Part shown: in pieces, positions 11,665 to 23,900 of the stretch
How the letters are laid out: the number at the start of each line of letters is the position of its first letter
Numbering within the stretch: the first letter of the stretch is position 1
Assembly (NCBI GenBank): GCA_034440635.1
Contig: JAOTON010001584.1
Coordinates: forward strand, 77,001-141,000
DNA length: 64,000 nt
Direction of reading: 5' to 3'
Source of the DNA: Lepas anatifera
Taxonomy: Eukaryota > Arthropoda > Thecostraca > Lepadidae
Notes under the pieces: generated by a model
What the model saw: only the letters and a program-made list of their open reading frames with translations
The model's database searches: none
Told to the model about the DNA's origin: nothing
Translations under genes and position numbers: made by a program

Positions 11665-12480
11665 TTAACATGCGCATTGACGGGAAGCGGGTACCCGCCG
11701 CCCCCCCCAGTCGCGGATCCAAGGGGGGCAAAAATGCATTTGCCCCACCCCCAAATGGAAAAGCTCGGGGCAAAACTATGTGTTTGCCCCCTCCCAAAGT
11801 GATCGACTTCCTTTTTTCCCCCGACTCCTTTTAGTTTATAACCAAGATTCTGGTGTTTTAACTCAACTTGAAACATAACCAGTTAAGTTCAGTGTCAATA
11901 TTGGGCCTTGAAGCGGAAAAAGTATCTCAAACCCATATTTTTCAACCCGTGACGTTTTTTTGTTTTTGGCCTCAAACACCCAAAATTATAAATTCTACCG
12001 GGAAGTAATGTTGTAGCGCAGCTTTCATGGCGCGACTTTTTTTTTGCTTTTCGACTTTTGGCTTTGGTTTGCCCCTCCCAAACCGATCAGCTAGGTCCGC
12101 CACTGCCCTCCCTCCGTATGGCTTTTCGGATAGAACATAAAAACGGCGGCGCTACGCGCCGCCTATCTTGGCATGCCTTCTTTCATCATTTTTACAACTT
12201 TTGTCAAAATTTTAAGGTTAGGTCATCTCAGGTCAGGTCACCAGTATAGGTCAAATGACCTTACCTCAAAGTTTAAGACAACATAAGTCGGAACAAAGTG
12301 AACTCATCCGATTGAAGTGACCTGACAAAATGGTTAAAATATTTCGATGGAGAAGCGTATGGGCTGCCCAACACCGTTTACCATTTTTCACTGCCTACCT
12401 TGGTTCTCGAGATTTTAGGGGGTACCCGCTCCCCCTGTCAAAGCGAAGTTAGCTCAGAGCCCCGTCAATTGGCGCGTTAA
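11665..12480 (+). mobile_element. Family B transposon, copy B2, internally deleted and interrupted
   Basis: It starts TTAACATGCGCATTGACGGG and ends GTCAATTGGCGCGTTAA. The middle part found in other B copies is missing, and a second element (11707-12108) has inserted in the left palindrome region. It lies 46 bp after B1 in the same orientation, so the two are a near-tandem pair. Confidence 0.75.
11707..12108 (+). mobile_element. Short TIR element with CAGTGGCGGATC-type ends, inserted in B2
   Basis: The ends are CCAGTCGCGGATCCA and TAGGTCCGCCACTG, an inverted pair. Much of the interior matches the reverse of 55682-56222, including the stretches around CTCAAACCCATATTTTTCA and CTTTTCGACTTT. It encodes no protein. 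The superfamily cannot be told from the ends alone. Confidence 0.7.
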
Positions 12481-12541
12481 TCTGGTAAAACAACGAGATA
12501 AAACGTTAATCCGTACGATATAAAAAGTGTTCGAGATTAAA

Positions 12542-12901
12542 TGCAGTGGTCTCCCAGGGCGGACCACCCTGAAAGACCGCCTGGACCTTTCAAGGCAGGA
12601 GAGTGTGGAGGTGGGGCGCCTGCGCACTGGCCACTCCCTTCTCCTATGCAGCTAACGACAGAGGATCGACCTGGACCCGGAGGCCACGTTCCAGGAATGC
12701 GACGACGGTGAGGACGAGACCCTCCACCACCTTCTGACCCGGTGCCCTGCGTGCGCTGACATGCGCTTTGGACGGGACGACCCGCCCATCCGGGAGGCGC
12801 TGGCGGACCCGCGACGGCTGGCGATGTTCCTGCGGCGGTTGGGGCGCCTGCAGGGGCACCCCCCCATATGGCCGGAAAACTCAATCAATGAATCAGATTA
12901 A
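12542..12901 (+). pseudogene. LINE reverse-transcriptase C-terminal fragment
   Basis: Reading from 12542, the frame gives a helical stretch (RTTLKDRLDLSRQESVEVG), then RLRTGHS, a Cys-Asp-Asp segment and GEDETLHHLLTRCPA. This matches the C-terminal region of non-LTR retrotransposon ORF2 proteins (Jockey/I-like), where an RLRTGH motif precedes a Cys/His zinc-knuckle-like cluster. One in-frame TAA follows LLLCS at about 12653, and no RT catalytic domain is present, so it is a dead 3' fragment. It lies 61 bp after the right end of B2. Overlapping minus-strand frames here are shadows. Confidence 0.7.
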
Positions 12902-13743
12902 ATGTGTCCGTCGACATCTAAATCTTTGATATAATTGTAATCCTTTGGTCCCCGGAGAACATAAAAACGCGTTGTTTAGAGAACCGGAGAATAGCTGAAT
13001 GTGATACGGAAGAATAACTCTTGATATGCGTCAGAACTGGGGAACCAGAGAGCAGCCACCACGATCCTTGGATGAACTAACAAAAATATTTGCAGCCACC
13101 AAGTGTGGAACGCACCACGAACCCAAACCTGATCACTTTTTGTTTCAGGGGGAACGTTTGTTGTGTATTGCAGGTTGGAGATGGACTGGCCACCTCACTT
13201 CTCTGTCCGTGGTGGTAGCTCTTTCTAAATTTTTTGTTGTATATAGATATACAAATATTTAAGAATACATTGTTTTTGACTTCAAGTTGAGTTAGTTTCT
13301 GATCAGGGCACATCAGGAAAATATCCCTCAAAATTGTAGCCTGGAACAGTTCGTATCAAATAAAAAGGATTTTATAATTAATATAAAAATTGGTAGTGAC
13401 TAAGTCTAAACCTAAGAAGACGCATCGCGGCTTTAAGACAAAGAAGCTCCTAGCCTCATGAATGACATCTGTTTATGAAAATGATAAGTTTTTATTTCTA
13501 ATACTTCGGAGTTCGGAAACGGTCCTTTCTCATAATAGAACAAACAATCGCAGAAGCACTTCATATAACATCATATCATTATATAAGATAGTATACTAAC
13601 CGTTATTTTTATTAGATTGTTTATTAGATTATCTACGTTGATAAGATGCTTCATGGCCAGACTCCTCGAATCATGGTTGCAAAATGGGGCTTATACAATG
13701 GGGCTAATACACATAAATATTCAGGTACATCCCTTCACCACAA
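12902..13743. other. Unassigned sequence
   Basis: AT-rich, with short frames only. Possible 3' remainder of the LINE at the left edge; otherwise nothing recognised. Confidence 0.35.
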
Positions 13744-13920
13744 TTCTCATAATATAATAGGCGAACACAAATTTTTTTAGTCAGAATGCTACGATAACCT
13801 CAAATCGAGTTCCAATATTTGAATATTCCAGTTTCTCATAATATAATAGGCGAACACAAATTTTTTTGTCAGAATGCTACGATAACCTCAAATCGAGTTC
13901 CAATATTTGAATATTCCAGT
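13744..13920. repeat. Direct tandem duplication, 89-bp period
   Basis: Two nearly identical copies (13744-13832 and 13833-13920) start TTCTCATAATATAATAGGCG and end GAATATTCCAGT, differing by about one base in a T-run. The near-identity implies a recent duplication. Confidence 0.9.
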
Positions 13921-14021
13921 ACTGAGCTACATTATTTTAGCATTCGAGTTCCATATCAGATCTAAATTTCTAGTCTTGGTCACACTATGAACACACGTTT
14001 TCGCTTATTGTATTATGAGGA
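13744..14021. mobile_element. Possible small TIR element
   Basis: The left end TTCTCATAATATAATAGGCG is matched in reverse by CGCTTATTGTATTATGAGGA at about 14002-14021, roughly 21 of 25 positions over the longer match. No target duplication or second copy found. The left TIR lies within the 89-bp duplication. Confidence 0.4.
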
Positions 14022-14145
14022 TTCTGACGAGGGGCTGTGCCCGAATATGTGATCCCAATGTGATCACAGGCTCCATTTTGCATCAATAATTCGAGAGGCA
14101 AAGCCATGAAACATCTTACCAATTTATAATCATGCTCCTCGGCTA
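14010..14145 (+). repeat. Dispersed repeat shared with about 55955-56066
   Basis: ATTCTGACGAGGGGCTGTGC and the downstream AACATCTTACCAATTTATA match a segment near 55967-56056 in the same order and spacing. Identity unknown. Confidence 0.55.
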
Positions 14146-17100
14146 CGCAATGCAAAATTCACATACTTTTAAAAACCAACAGATATCAGTTGATCAATGA
14201 GGCTTATATTCAATCTCACAAAAACATGAGAAAATATAACCTACCAGGAAATTACAAGCGAGTGATAACCCTCGGCAGGTGAGAAACGCGTGCAACAATC
14301 AGGTCTGCGAGTCCCCGACGAGCAATCTTCCGAGTGCAACGTAGACTAGAGGATATAACTCAGTACATCAGTCACGGATCCAGGCCAATGTTTTTGTTTT
14401 GCGGGGGGAAGGACAGGGTCCAAAATCGTGAATACACATTTTTAAAGGTCGGTGAAAATCGCAGAGTTTGGGAGGAAAGTAAATTTTCCCTGCAGTGGGT
14501 GGGTATGCAGTGGGTATGCAGCTTCTAGCTTCCAGTTCTTGAAGTGCACTCTGAGAAGGCTGGGAGCGAAGCAAATACTGAGTGTTCATCAAAAGCATAA
14601 CAGATTTTGCATCTGTCCACAATAATAGCTACACGGTTTGATAAAATGTTCACCGCAATAGTCTGAGCACAGAGGTGTCACTTATTATTTTCGCCGACTT
14701 TCGCACGTACGACCACCAACAAAATCTGACCTCTTGATTTTTTGACTATAAAGACCATTCGCATTACTAGTTTTCTTACCTTTAGGCTAAAAAATACTTT
14801 TAATGACATGTTTAACTGACGTCCTCAGAGGATTTGCCTTAATATACGGCGATAAACACCACTTACGCACACACATGAACGTATACTGCTGGCACATAGG
14901 CAGACGACCAAGGTGCACTCAGGCAGGTTCGTGTTCAATGCAGAAAACTGCTGGCTGTGGTACTCTGCCAACTCTAGGATTCCATTGCTCGTCCTCTGAA
15001 GCTTGTCTTCCAGCAGCAGGCGTAATTGGCGATAGTCACTGTCGAGGGGCAGCACCTGATTATTTCTGTTTTGCGTTCAGATTGCTTGGGTAGGCTCTTC
15101 TTAAATTAGAAGATATTTTCACAGCAGGAACAAATGGGACCAAATAAACGGTACAAATAAAATATCACAAGCCCACAATGAAAGCAAACAAGATATCACT
15201 GAATCTTGTTTTAAACATATGCAAAATAGATATATTCAAGAAAAAAGACATCCCTAAAGACGATCTATAGTCTAGATGGGTTTACTTCCATACATGTATA
15301 TTCACACTAAAGGAAAACAAGCAAATAACACATACATAAGCATGGTTAAAAACAGATATGGTTTTAAAAACAGTAGGATGACACAAGAAAAATAGCGCCT
15401 CCAAAGACCCCCAGCAGAGAGATCCACGAGGCGGGGACGGCTCGCATGAGCGGGTAACACATCAGTTAGGTGTGGGGACGGAGCCAGAGCGATACGCGGT
15501 GAACGCTCAGAAAAAAGTGGGAAAATATAAAAAAGTAAAAAATAAAAATAAATTCATGGGTTGGTGGTTGATTCTCAAGGAACTGAAGCCGTCCCCGGGG
15601 CGCACCTGACGGCCGCGCCGCCCCAGTATCGCCACCTGGCGGATACTGGGGTTTGTGGTTTGTGGAGCGGTCGGGTGGAACCATGCAAAATCATGTTTTT
15701 TATAAATTATGATACATTTTTTTCAAAACTGGCCCACAATAGAAAACAAATACTCCAAATTTCAGATCTATGGGAGAATCGGTCTGATTGGGTTCATCCC
15801 ATTCAAACTAACAAACAAAATGATCATACACAAGCTGGTCCATTGGGACGATAGCTTGATGATACACAGCAGCTAGAAAAGACAGGTTTTCTAGTAAACA
15901 AATTTTGTCTTTGAAGTCACCAGCCTAATCTTTCATATACTCTTCCAGGAAAACACGAAAAATTGCATCACTCAAGACTGCCCTCCTGTCATTCCTACAT
16001 GTCTACCCATACTCTTTGTTCATAATTATATTGTTGTATTGGGTACACTCCTAGTGTTTCAAATCATAATACATGTTATCCTAGGTTTCCTTCAGTTAAT
16101 TTTTAATATAAATTATAAAAAGCATGCAGATGGGCATTTTCAGAGGGCAGATGGATGAATTCATGCTACACCCACTTTCATGTCTGGAAACAAGCAGTAG
16201 CACTTGAAATATGAGTAATTTGATCCGAAAAGTGGATAGAGGTACACTGACTACTATGTAATGTATGGTACCAAAATAAATTGAAAATCTGTTTCAATCT
16301 GTAAAATGAATCAAACACATTTTCATACTTTAAAGAAGGTAAACTAAGCAACAAATGCACTAGCATGGAAACATCGTGCAAAGCTAGTATTTGTAACAGG
16401 TAGAAATTTGTATTTAAATTACAAGCTTGATATATACTTTTACTAGAGTGCAAAAATATTGTAAATATAAAGTTAAACCAAAAAGAGAGGGAATATGGGC
16501 AATTCAAAAACAATATGCTTAAATAAAAATTGGAGAATTACCATCACTCATTTTCACCCATTTTGATTCACAAGTTGACCTGTGCAACAATAAAATGAGG
16601 ACTTTTTGGCATTGACACTGCTCATAAGCCTTGTTCCGTCTGTCAGCACAGTCTTGTCCGCAAGCCCTCCAGCCTCTCCTCTAGAAAAGAAATACCACAA
16701 CTTCCTCTCGTATGTGCTATGGCTAATCAGACAAAAATGAACCATAATACTTATCTACCAATCACAAAATAGTATGCTACCACTGTTGTGCTGTAACTGT
16801 TTTTCCAGCAACACCACAGCAGGTTGCCAAAATGTAAATCTAAGATTGGTGCTAAGTTTGGTTCTCAGGGAGAGGCTATAGTCATGTGACATAGACTCAA
16901 TCCAGTGTGCAAAGTATGGCATTTTTGACGAGATCTCATCGGGAAGAGTGCCCTAGCAAACAAGAGCGAGTGGTGTGAATTTCATCAACCTGGTGCAAAT
17001 TTCCCAGACTGGTGCGAGGAAGGTGACACCAAAAACCAAACAAATAATGGCTGAATGGTTATAAAGACACAGGAGGGGACCTTATAAAAAGTAATTAACT

Positions 17101-17440
17101 AATTAATACAAGAGGTTTCATTGCATTGTGTGGGTAGGAAAGGGTGAATTTTTCTCTTTGGTATATGGTAGACTGGTGTGAATTTTTGGTGTCTGGCGGT
17201 GCATTGATTTTAGGTGGCTAGTGCAACTCGTCTGGTCTGCTGCCATACTTTGCAGACTGGGACTCAATGCTGCTCACTGATTGGTGTTGACAGACGGAAC
17301 CAGACCACAGCTATAATAGAGGGCCAAAATGAATAGTTATCAATTAAGCATACAATTTGCTTTCTGGCAACTTCATGAACCTGAATAATGCAGAACAGAA
17401 ACATTAAATGCATGGCCCATATTTGATAGGATTAGTACTT
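14146..17440. other. Low-repeat AT-rich stretch with two possible minus-strand exons
   Basis: This is one of the longer stretches without recognisable repeats, apart from a CACGGATCCAGGCC end near 14365. Two minus-strand segments have protein-like composition. One, about 14903-15058, includes the hydrophilic run LRLLLEDKLQRTSNGILELA. The other, about 16570-16682, follows a TTTCTTTTCTAG acceptor-like sequence. Splice donors are poor and I recognise no family, so I leave them uncalled. Confidence 0.3.
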
Positions 17441-18308
17441 GACTAACTCACTACAATCACTATACAAAACCTCAATAAGCATTGGTGGCCAGCAACGATG
17501 GATGGCAAAAATTCAAACTGTTTCATTAACGTTTCACGCATACATTTTTGCCTCTAAGAAAATCTCAATTGACCACATCAAAAGCTCAAAATATTTTACG
17601 TACAGATAACCGACGATATGTTGATCCACGAGACCGGAGCGGCGACAATCTCCTCGTCCGAAAAAGCGCCAAAATCTTTCTTCATGCCTCAAAAGAGGCT
17701 CTTCTGGATCGCGCTACCCGTATCTTTTTATTGTATCATTTTCGCTGCAATGCAATCATGCAATAACGAACAATTATTAATTATAATCTTTAGGGCAATC
17801 GGGCCTGACCGCACCGCTATTTAGTGTTATAGAATTTGTATTCATATCTCCGCGTTTGCCGCGGCTTTTGAAATAGTACATATCGATAGCTCATCGATAG
17901 TCGTGATGACATCACATTGATGTAAGATAAGCCAACGTGACCAGGTCCTATAAGGACTGGGCATCTGATTGGTTGATGGGATTTCTTTAAAGTCCCATAT
18001 TTCTCTTTCAGAAGCGTTTTGGAAAACTATTTTTATAGAATAAGTTTTGATGTTATAGGTTTTAGCTACTGAACTGCTTTAAAAGAAATGTTTGACATTC
18101 TTTCATATATAAATTGATAGCCATAGCCGGGGCTACGTCATTTTATCGATAACATAAGGACTCGGTAAAGTCGTCTATAAATATTGATTTTGAGGCCGAT
18201 TTTCGAGGCATTTTGAGCCTGAATTTGCAAAAATGAGAATATGATTTCTAAAACAACTTTTTTAATCTCCTGATTTAGCCAATAAAATTTTTTTGCGACA
18301 ATGTCAAT
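17441..18308. other. Unassigned sequence
   Basis: A 68-codon plus-strand frame (17618-17824) encodes a hydrophobic stretch (LFWIALPVSFYCIIFAAM) but has no recognised homolog. CRE-like words (TGATGACATCA, near 17907) and a CTGATTGGTTG CCAAT-like site (near 17967) lie downstream. Confidence 0.3.
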
Positions 18309-19336
18309 TTAACCCTCGCCCCACCGGGGGCCATCAATGGCCCTTCCTACGGTTTTTTCGAGATAACAGAAAAACGATTGAACGTAGCACCGCAGTTGAG
18401 GGCTCTATCTCTTACCTCTTCATTTTCCCACCATCCCTGAAAATTTTTACCCTGGGTCACCCAAGTTCAGGTCACCAGGCGAGGTCAACCAAGGTCACCT
18501 CACTTCAACTTTGAAGCTCTATAACAGCTACATTTCTTAGTCGATCGATTTGAAACTTGCTACACTTTATGACCTTCCAGGGTCTACAACGTGTATATCC
18601 GGGATTTTTCTATTTCGTGACCTGAGGTTAGGTCACGAGGCGACCTCTCCCATTGGAAAAGCATGGGAAAAAGCTGTCTCATGATCTAAAAGCCACAAAA
18701 ATGATTGCTAATGCTCAGACAACTCAGAACAGCGTTTTTGGACACCATTTCACGGATCCCAGGGATCATATTTTCCTTTGGACTTTTCCAAGGTCATCCA
18801 AGGTCACCAGGGTTCAAAACATTATTTTGACAATAACTTTTGACCTAATTAAGCTAGAGCGCTGAAACAAACACCATCGTGTTTGTCTCATCACTGCTTT
18901 TATTTGATATACGGTAAGGTCACTTTCTGACCTTTCGTGACCTCAGGTAATATTAGGTCACGAGGTGACCTCTGTAGGTCAAACCACTGGCGGGAGGTCT
19001 TTACGTTCCACATAGAGGAAAATGGTCTGGCAATTTCCTATCGAATGTATTGAACCAAATCTCAATAGCTCTAATGGCATAGGAGTTATGCCCAGTTTTC
19101 TTAAGCATTGCATTTTTGAGTGAAAATGGCCTATCGTGACCTTTCTTGACCTCTGGAGGTCAAACCATTGACCTGAGCGCTTAAACATGCAAATAATTTC
19201 TTACTGAATTCACGCGAGCTTTCTAATGCACTTTGCAGATTTTCGCTAACTCCCATATTTTTGGAGTTAGAGGGGGCCATCGATGCCTCCCGGTGGGGCG
19301 AAGGTGGTGCCGGACCCCCGGTGGGGTGCGGGTTAA
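18309..19336 (+). mobile_element. Family A TTAA-bounded transposon, copy A2
   Basis: It starts TTAACCCTCGCCCCACCGG and ends GGTGGGGTGCGGGTTAA. The subterminal palindrome is slightly mutated at both ends (CCATCAATGG on the left). The interior matches the other A copies throughout, with repeated AGGTCA/TGACCT hexamers. The right TTAA is directly followed by AGGGAATGTGACACC, the start of a family E element. Frames such as 18293-18514 are spurious. Confidence 0.85.
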
Positions 19337-19771
19337 AGGGAATGTGACACCTTGCTGCGATTACAGACTGTTGTGGTTTTCGAGCATTAAATGTTAAAAA
19401 TAATGGATTTGGCCTTATTTCTGCTGAAAAATGATAGATTTAGCTTTCTGTTACTTTCCTCTGTTTTTTCTTTGACTTTCCTCTGTTTCCAATGAAAAGT
19501 TTCCACAACAGCGTGACGTCAAATGGGCGTATTAGCAGGGAACGCCTTGTGCCAGATTGAACCCGCATCAGTTGCGTCAATTTGAATACGAATACAAATG
19601 AAACATTGTTTATGGAAATAGGTTACTATTAGGAACATGAGTGACATTTAGCAATCGCTGCAAGTTTTCTTGACCTATTGGAACATTTTTTACGTTTCAA
19701 ACTAGTAAATAAAGCAGGTTATACACATTTGTAACAGACGCGTCGACCGTCGCGACGTTACCAGAGCCATG

Positions 19772-20557
19772 TTAAAGGGAGTGTCTCACTTTCATAATGG
19801 GTTTTGAACTGAGATAACAATTTTGTAGAGCGTGTTGAGAAACCACTATTGACCTATTTAATTTCACCCAAAGCTCTCTATATAAAATTTCCGCCAGCTT
19901 TAAAGCTCAAAGTAAAGGATCTTATTGGCTTATTTCAAACCATGAATGAATGCCTTCCATATGGTAGCGGTAATCTGATTGGTCTTGGTCGTAAGCACTG
20001 AGCCACACCCTCTCGCTGAAAATACCATGCTATCGAGTGGACCAGCATGCAACTGTCTGTGGACCGAAAGCCTCAGGCAAGTTAGCGTCCAGTCAATGTG
20101 AATTTGGGCCAAATTGCGCCAAATGGCTGAAACACACATCACATTGCTCCTCCCCGGACTTTTCGGAACAAGTATCAATTGTTTTTGTCAAATCGAACTC
20201 TGAAATTTTGTATTTACATCAGAAATGTGCATTATCGTTCGACCACTCAATAACCACGGCTGCAGCAACGACATCTGACGTTCAGTTTTTGCACCAGTAC
20301 TTTTAGCACTGCACACAAATTGTGCCATGCGGAAACGCTGTGAATGGACTTTTACAGCGAATCTATGATCAAGATTTGGGATTTCACTGATTATTAAAAC
20401 TGTTATTTTGATGACGTCACTTATTGTTGGAAAAGAGGAGATATATCTGTTTTTAGCCTATGGAAGTGGGGAAAAAATGTTGTTTTCTGATTTTCGGAAC
20501 TTCCTGTTCTTAAATTGTTCTTTGTAAAATTTCGACAAAGTGATCCATTTCCTGTAA
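19772..20557 (+). mobile_element. Family E TIR element, copy E1
   Basis: It starts TTAAAGGGAGTGTCTCACTT and ends near CCATTTCCTGTAA, a decayed version of CCATTCCTTTAA. It aligns with the reverse of 35299-37145 once the family A insert there is removed. It holds a TGATGACGTCAC (CRE-type) word at about 20412-20423. No transposase; frame 20037-20306 is not recognisable. Confidence 0.7.
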
Positions 20558-20571
20558 GCACGTGGGCTCTA

Positions 20572-21587
20572 TTAATCCTCGCCCCGCGAGGACCATCGAT
20601 GGCACCCCTAAGATTTTTTTCAAAATAGCAGGAAAACTACGAGGCGAAGCACCGTAGTTGAGGAATCTTCCTCTGACCCATCATTTTCCCACAATCCCTG
20701 AATATTTTACCCCGGATTACGCTAGGTCAGGTCACGAGGCGAAGTCAAACAAGGTCACCTCACTTCAACTTTTGAGCTCTAAAAGAGTTGCATTTCTTGA
20801 TTGATCGATTGTAGGCCCCCTGCACTTTATGACCACTCCAGGGTCTACAAAATTTATATCCGTAATTTTTCGATTTCGTGACCTGAGGTCAGGTCACGAG
20901 GTGACCTCTACCATTGAAAAAGCATGGGGAAATCTGTCTTATGATCGAAAAGTCACAAAAACGATTGAAAATGCTCAGATTACTCAGAAAAGCCTTCTTG
21001 GACACTTTTATGGATCCCAGGGGCGATATTTTCCCTTTGACCTCTTTGAGGCCATCACAGGTCACCAGGGTCAAAATCAGCATTTTGACAATAACTTTTG
21101 ACCTAATTAAGCTAGAGCGTTTAATCAAACGGCTTCGTGTATGTCCTATCACTGGCTTTTGTTTGATATACGGCAAAGTTACTTTCTGATCTTTCGTGAC
21201 CTCAGGTAATATTAGGTCACGAGGTGATCTCTGGAGGTCAAATCACTGACGGGGGTCATTATGTTTGACAAAGTGGAAAAAGGCCTGGAATTTTTCTATC
21301 TACCAATTTTGGAATTTTTCTCAATAGCTCTAATGACATGAGAGTTATGCCCGGCTGTCTTAGCATTGCATATTTTAGTGGAAATAGCCTATCGTGACCT
21401 AACTGGAAATCTGGAGGTCAAACCATTGACCGGAGCGCTTAAACATGCTAAGTAAACTCTTACTGAACTCACACGGGTTTTCTTATGCACTTTGCAGATT
21501 TGCGCTAACCCCCATATTTCGGTGTTAGAGGGGGGCATCGATGCCCCCGGTGGGGCAAAAGTGGCGCCTGATCCCCGGTTATTAGCC
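20572..21587 (+). mobile_element. Family A transposon, copy A3a
   Basis: It starts TTAATCCTCGCCCCGCGAGG and ends with a degraded GGGGCA-GGCGCC-CCCCGGTTA block. The interior aligns with A2 and A5. It is more diverged than A5, and its left palindrome has been altered. Confidence 0.75.
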
Positions 21588-22193
21588 AAAGCTCACAAAA
21601 ATGATTGAACATGCTCAAATTTCTCAGAACAGCATTCTTGGCCACCTTTTGACGGCTTCCAGGGGCAATATTTACCACTTGACCTATGAGGTCATCACAG
21701 GTCACCAGGGGTCAAAAGCAGTATTTTGACGATAACTTTTGATCTAACCAAGCTAAAGCGCTGAATTAAACGTTATGAAATACGGCAACGTCACTTTCTA
21801 ACCTTTCGTGACATCAGGTTATGTTAGGTCAAGAGGTGCCCTGTGGAGTTCAAACCACTGGCGGAAGGTCATTATGTTCCACGTAGCGGAGAAAGCCCTG
21901 ACCTTTTCCTATCAAATGTACTTTACCAGATCTCAATAGCTCTAATCGTATGAGAGCTATGCCCAGATCTCTTCAGCATGACATATTTTAGTGGAAATAG
22001 CCTATCGTGACCCAACTTGACTTCTGGAAGAAATTGAGGTGGTGCAAAGTAAAATCATACTGAATTCTCAGAAGCTTTCCAACGCATTTCGCAGATTAGC
22101 GCTAACCCCCATATTTTCGGAGTTAGAAGGGGGGCCATCGATGGCTCCCGGTGGGGCAAAGGGGGCGCCGGACCCCGGTGGGGCGCGGGTTAA
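21588..22193 (+). mobile_element. Family A transposon, 5'-truncated copy A3b
   Basis: This begins in mid-element (at the AAAATGATTGAACATGCTC position) and runs to an intact right end, GGTGGGGCGCGGGTTAA. It follows A3a directly, so the pair looks like a partial tandem duplication or an unequal exchange between A copies. Confidence 0.75.
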
Positions 22194-22382
22194 GGAGGTG
22201 CACTAGGCACTTGCAGCGGAACTTGAACAGACGTCAGAAAGACGCAAGTCAAACATGACGTCACATCCAGGGAGGACGGGGTCGGCAGGTGAATTTGTAC
22301 CTTTTTTCACCACGAACGGTAAGTTCTGGGACAAATGAAATATGGAACAAGGAGCTTCTCCGCATGCTCTTTCACATTCCCT

Positions 22383-22800
22383 TTAAAGGGAATATGGGAC
22401 CCTCATGATGTGAATTGAAATGAGATAGCCATGAGATAGAGCATACCGAAACACCACTTGATGGCTATTTATTTTTTCCCAAAACTTACTGTTTGGTGAG
22501 AACAAAAGGTAAAAATCACCCTCTGTCCACCCCGTCCACTCCCGGTGATCACATGATATGAGGCGACTATTCGTAACTATGCCAACGTGACGTAATGCTC
22601 ACCCCTTGGTGCGCGGACACTTTTTCTTGGATCTCTGTGAAATCTAAAAGCTTGGCGGGGACCTACCACCTACTGGAGGTAATAAATGCGTATAACTCGC
22701 TTCAATCACTTGTTTCAATCGGAAAATATGTTTCAATGTCAAGAAAAACAGAATCAGTTTATATGCGTCACTTTGGGTCCTAATAATAGCCTCTTTTAGC
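22383..22800 (+). repeat. Possible family E left-end fragment
   Basis: TTAAAGGGAATATGGGACC shares its TTAA with the right end of the outer E element. About 400 bp of sequence in E style follows (including TAACGTGACGTAATGC-like words), but no right end is visible. Confidence 0.4.
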
Positions 22801-23480
22801 TAAAAAAACATCATTTGTATCACTGACATCATTAAAACCTAGACAGCCAACTCCTGCCCGGCTGCCGCAGCGGCGGGTCACCGGCTGTGCCAAATTGAAC
22901 TACTGACGTCAGCTGTTAAACAATATCCCATTGACCTGGGCGTACTAAATCCGTATATTGAGCCTTGATTATGACAAAATTTGACGGGCAATGTCGTGTT
23001 AAGCGAAGTCTTGCGTTTCATTGAGGCTGTTAATTGCCGCTGAATGAAACGAATTGGAAGCTTTGCCCATATTTTTCACAAGAAGTGGTGGAATATCTGG
23101 CGTTTTTGCAGTGAACTGTCTCTCAACGACCTTTTTTAGGGTCAAGTCAGACATAGGCAGATCCAGGCTTACCGATCGGGAGAGGGAGAGGGCACATTGT
23201 CACACACACACACATCTCCCCCCGCAGAATGCGAGCATCGGCGGCACCCACAATATATTTTGTGCTTCCCTGGTAGGTTTTGGTTCCCTGCTCCGAATTG
23301 GCGCCCCTTCCGACCATGTGCCCACCGTGATACGCGCAATGAGAGGTCTGCCGTTAATGTGCAGTGGAAGGGGTCCTAAAGTCCCCCCCCCCGAGATCTC
23401 GGAAATAAACAGGGTTAGAAAAACACCCGTTGGGGCGGGGAGTGGGGGGGGGCGATGGTGATCTACCTTATGGAAAAATT
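22801..23480. other. Unassigned sequence
   Basis: A GC-rich segment near 23155-23460 includes a GGCAGATCCAGGC end-like word and a short (CA)n. The 135-codon frame 23054-23461 crosses these and is not credible as a protein. Confidence 0.3.
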
Positions 23481-23900
23481 TCATTGACTTAGGTCAATAT
23501 CTTCAAGGTCAAACGGGGTCATAAATGTCAAATCTTGGGTCGTGCGATAGCGGAGGTAGACCTATGAGGAAATGCCGTGATTATGCGGAAAAAGCCGGGA
23601 ATACACCGAAGGCGGACTAAGGTCATAGAGGGAAGGTCCCACACAATGTTCGTCGACATTTTGAGGTGAAGGTCATTCAAGGCCAATGACCTATGACGTA
23701 ACAATATGACATATTCCCAACAATGTAGAATTGAGCAGCCTTAACTATAAAATCATAGCATAACACATTTAATACTGAATAAGCCATCTGACCGGCATAT
23801 TGGGGCCAATGACCTTAATGACCTTTGCCGTGACATTCCACCTTGACATGGACCTTCATGTGGGTTGACCTTGATATATAACCTGGTTATATGACGTTAG
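23481..23900. repeat. AGGTCA-rich repeat fragment (similar to 58141-58370)
   Basis: CAAGGTCA, GGTCATTGACCTAT and TGACCTTGAT words are dense. The order of AATGACCTATGACGTAACA followed by a CCCAACA segment resembles 58141-58370. Ends not defined. Confidence 0.5.

Larger units (their letters stand above)
19333..22386. mobile_element. Outer family E element (TTAAAGGGAATGTGA ends) with nested insertions
   Basis: TTAAAGGGAATGTGACACC at the left is mirrored by TTTCACATTCCCTTTAA at the right. Inside lie a second family E copy (19772-20557) and family A copies (20572-22193). The reading as one outer element rests on the matching ends; two independent E fragments are the alternative. Confidence 0.5.
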
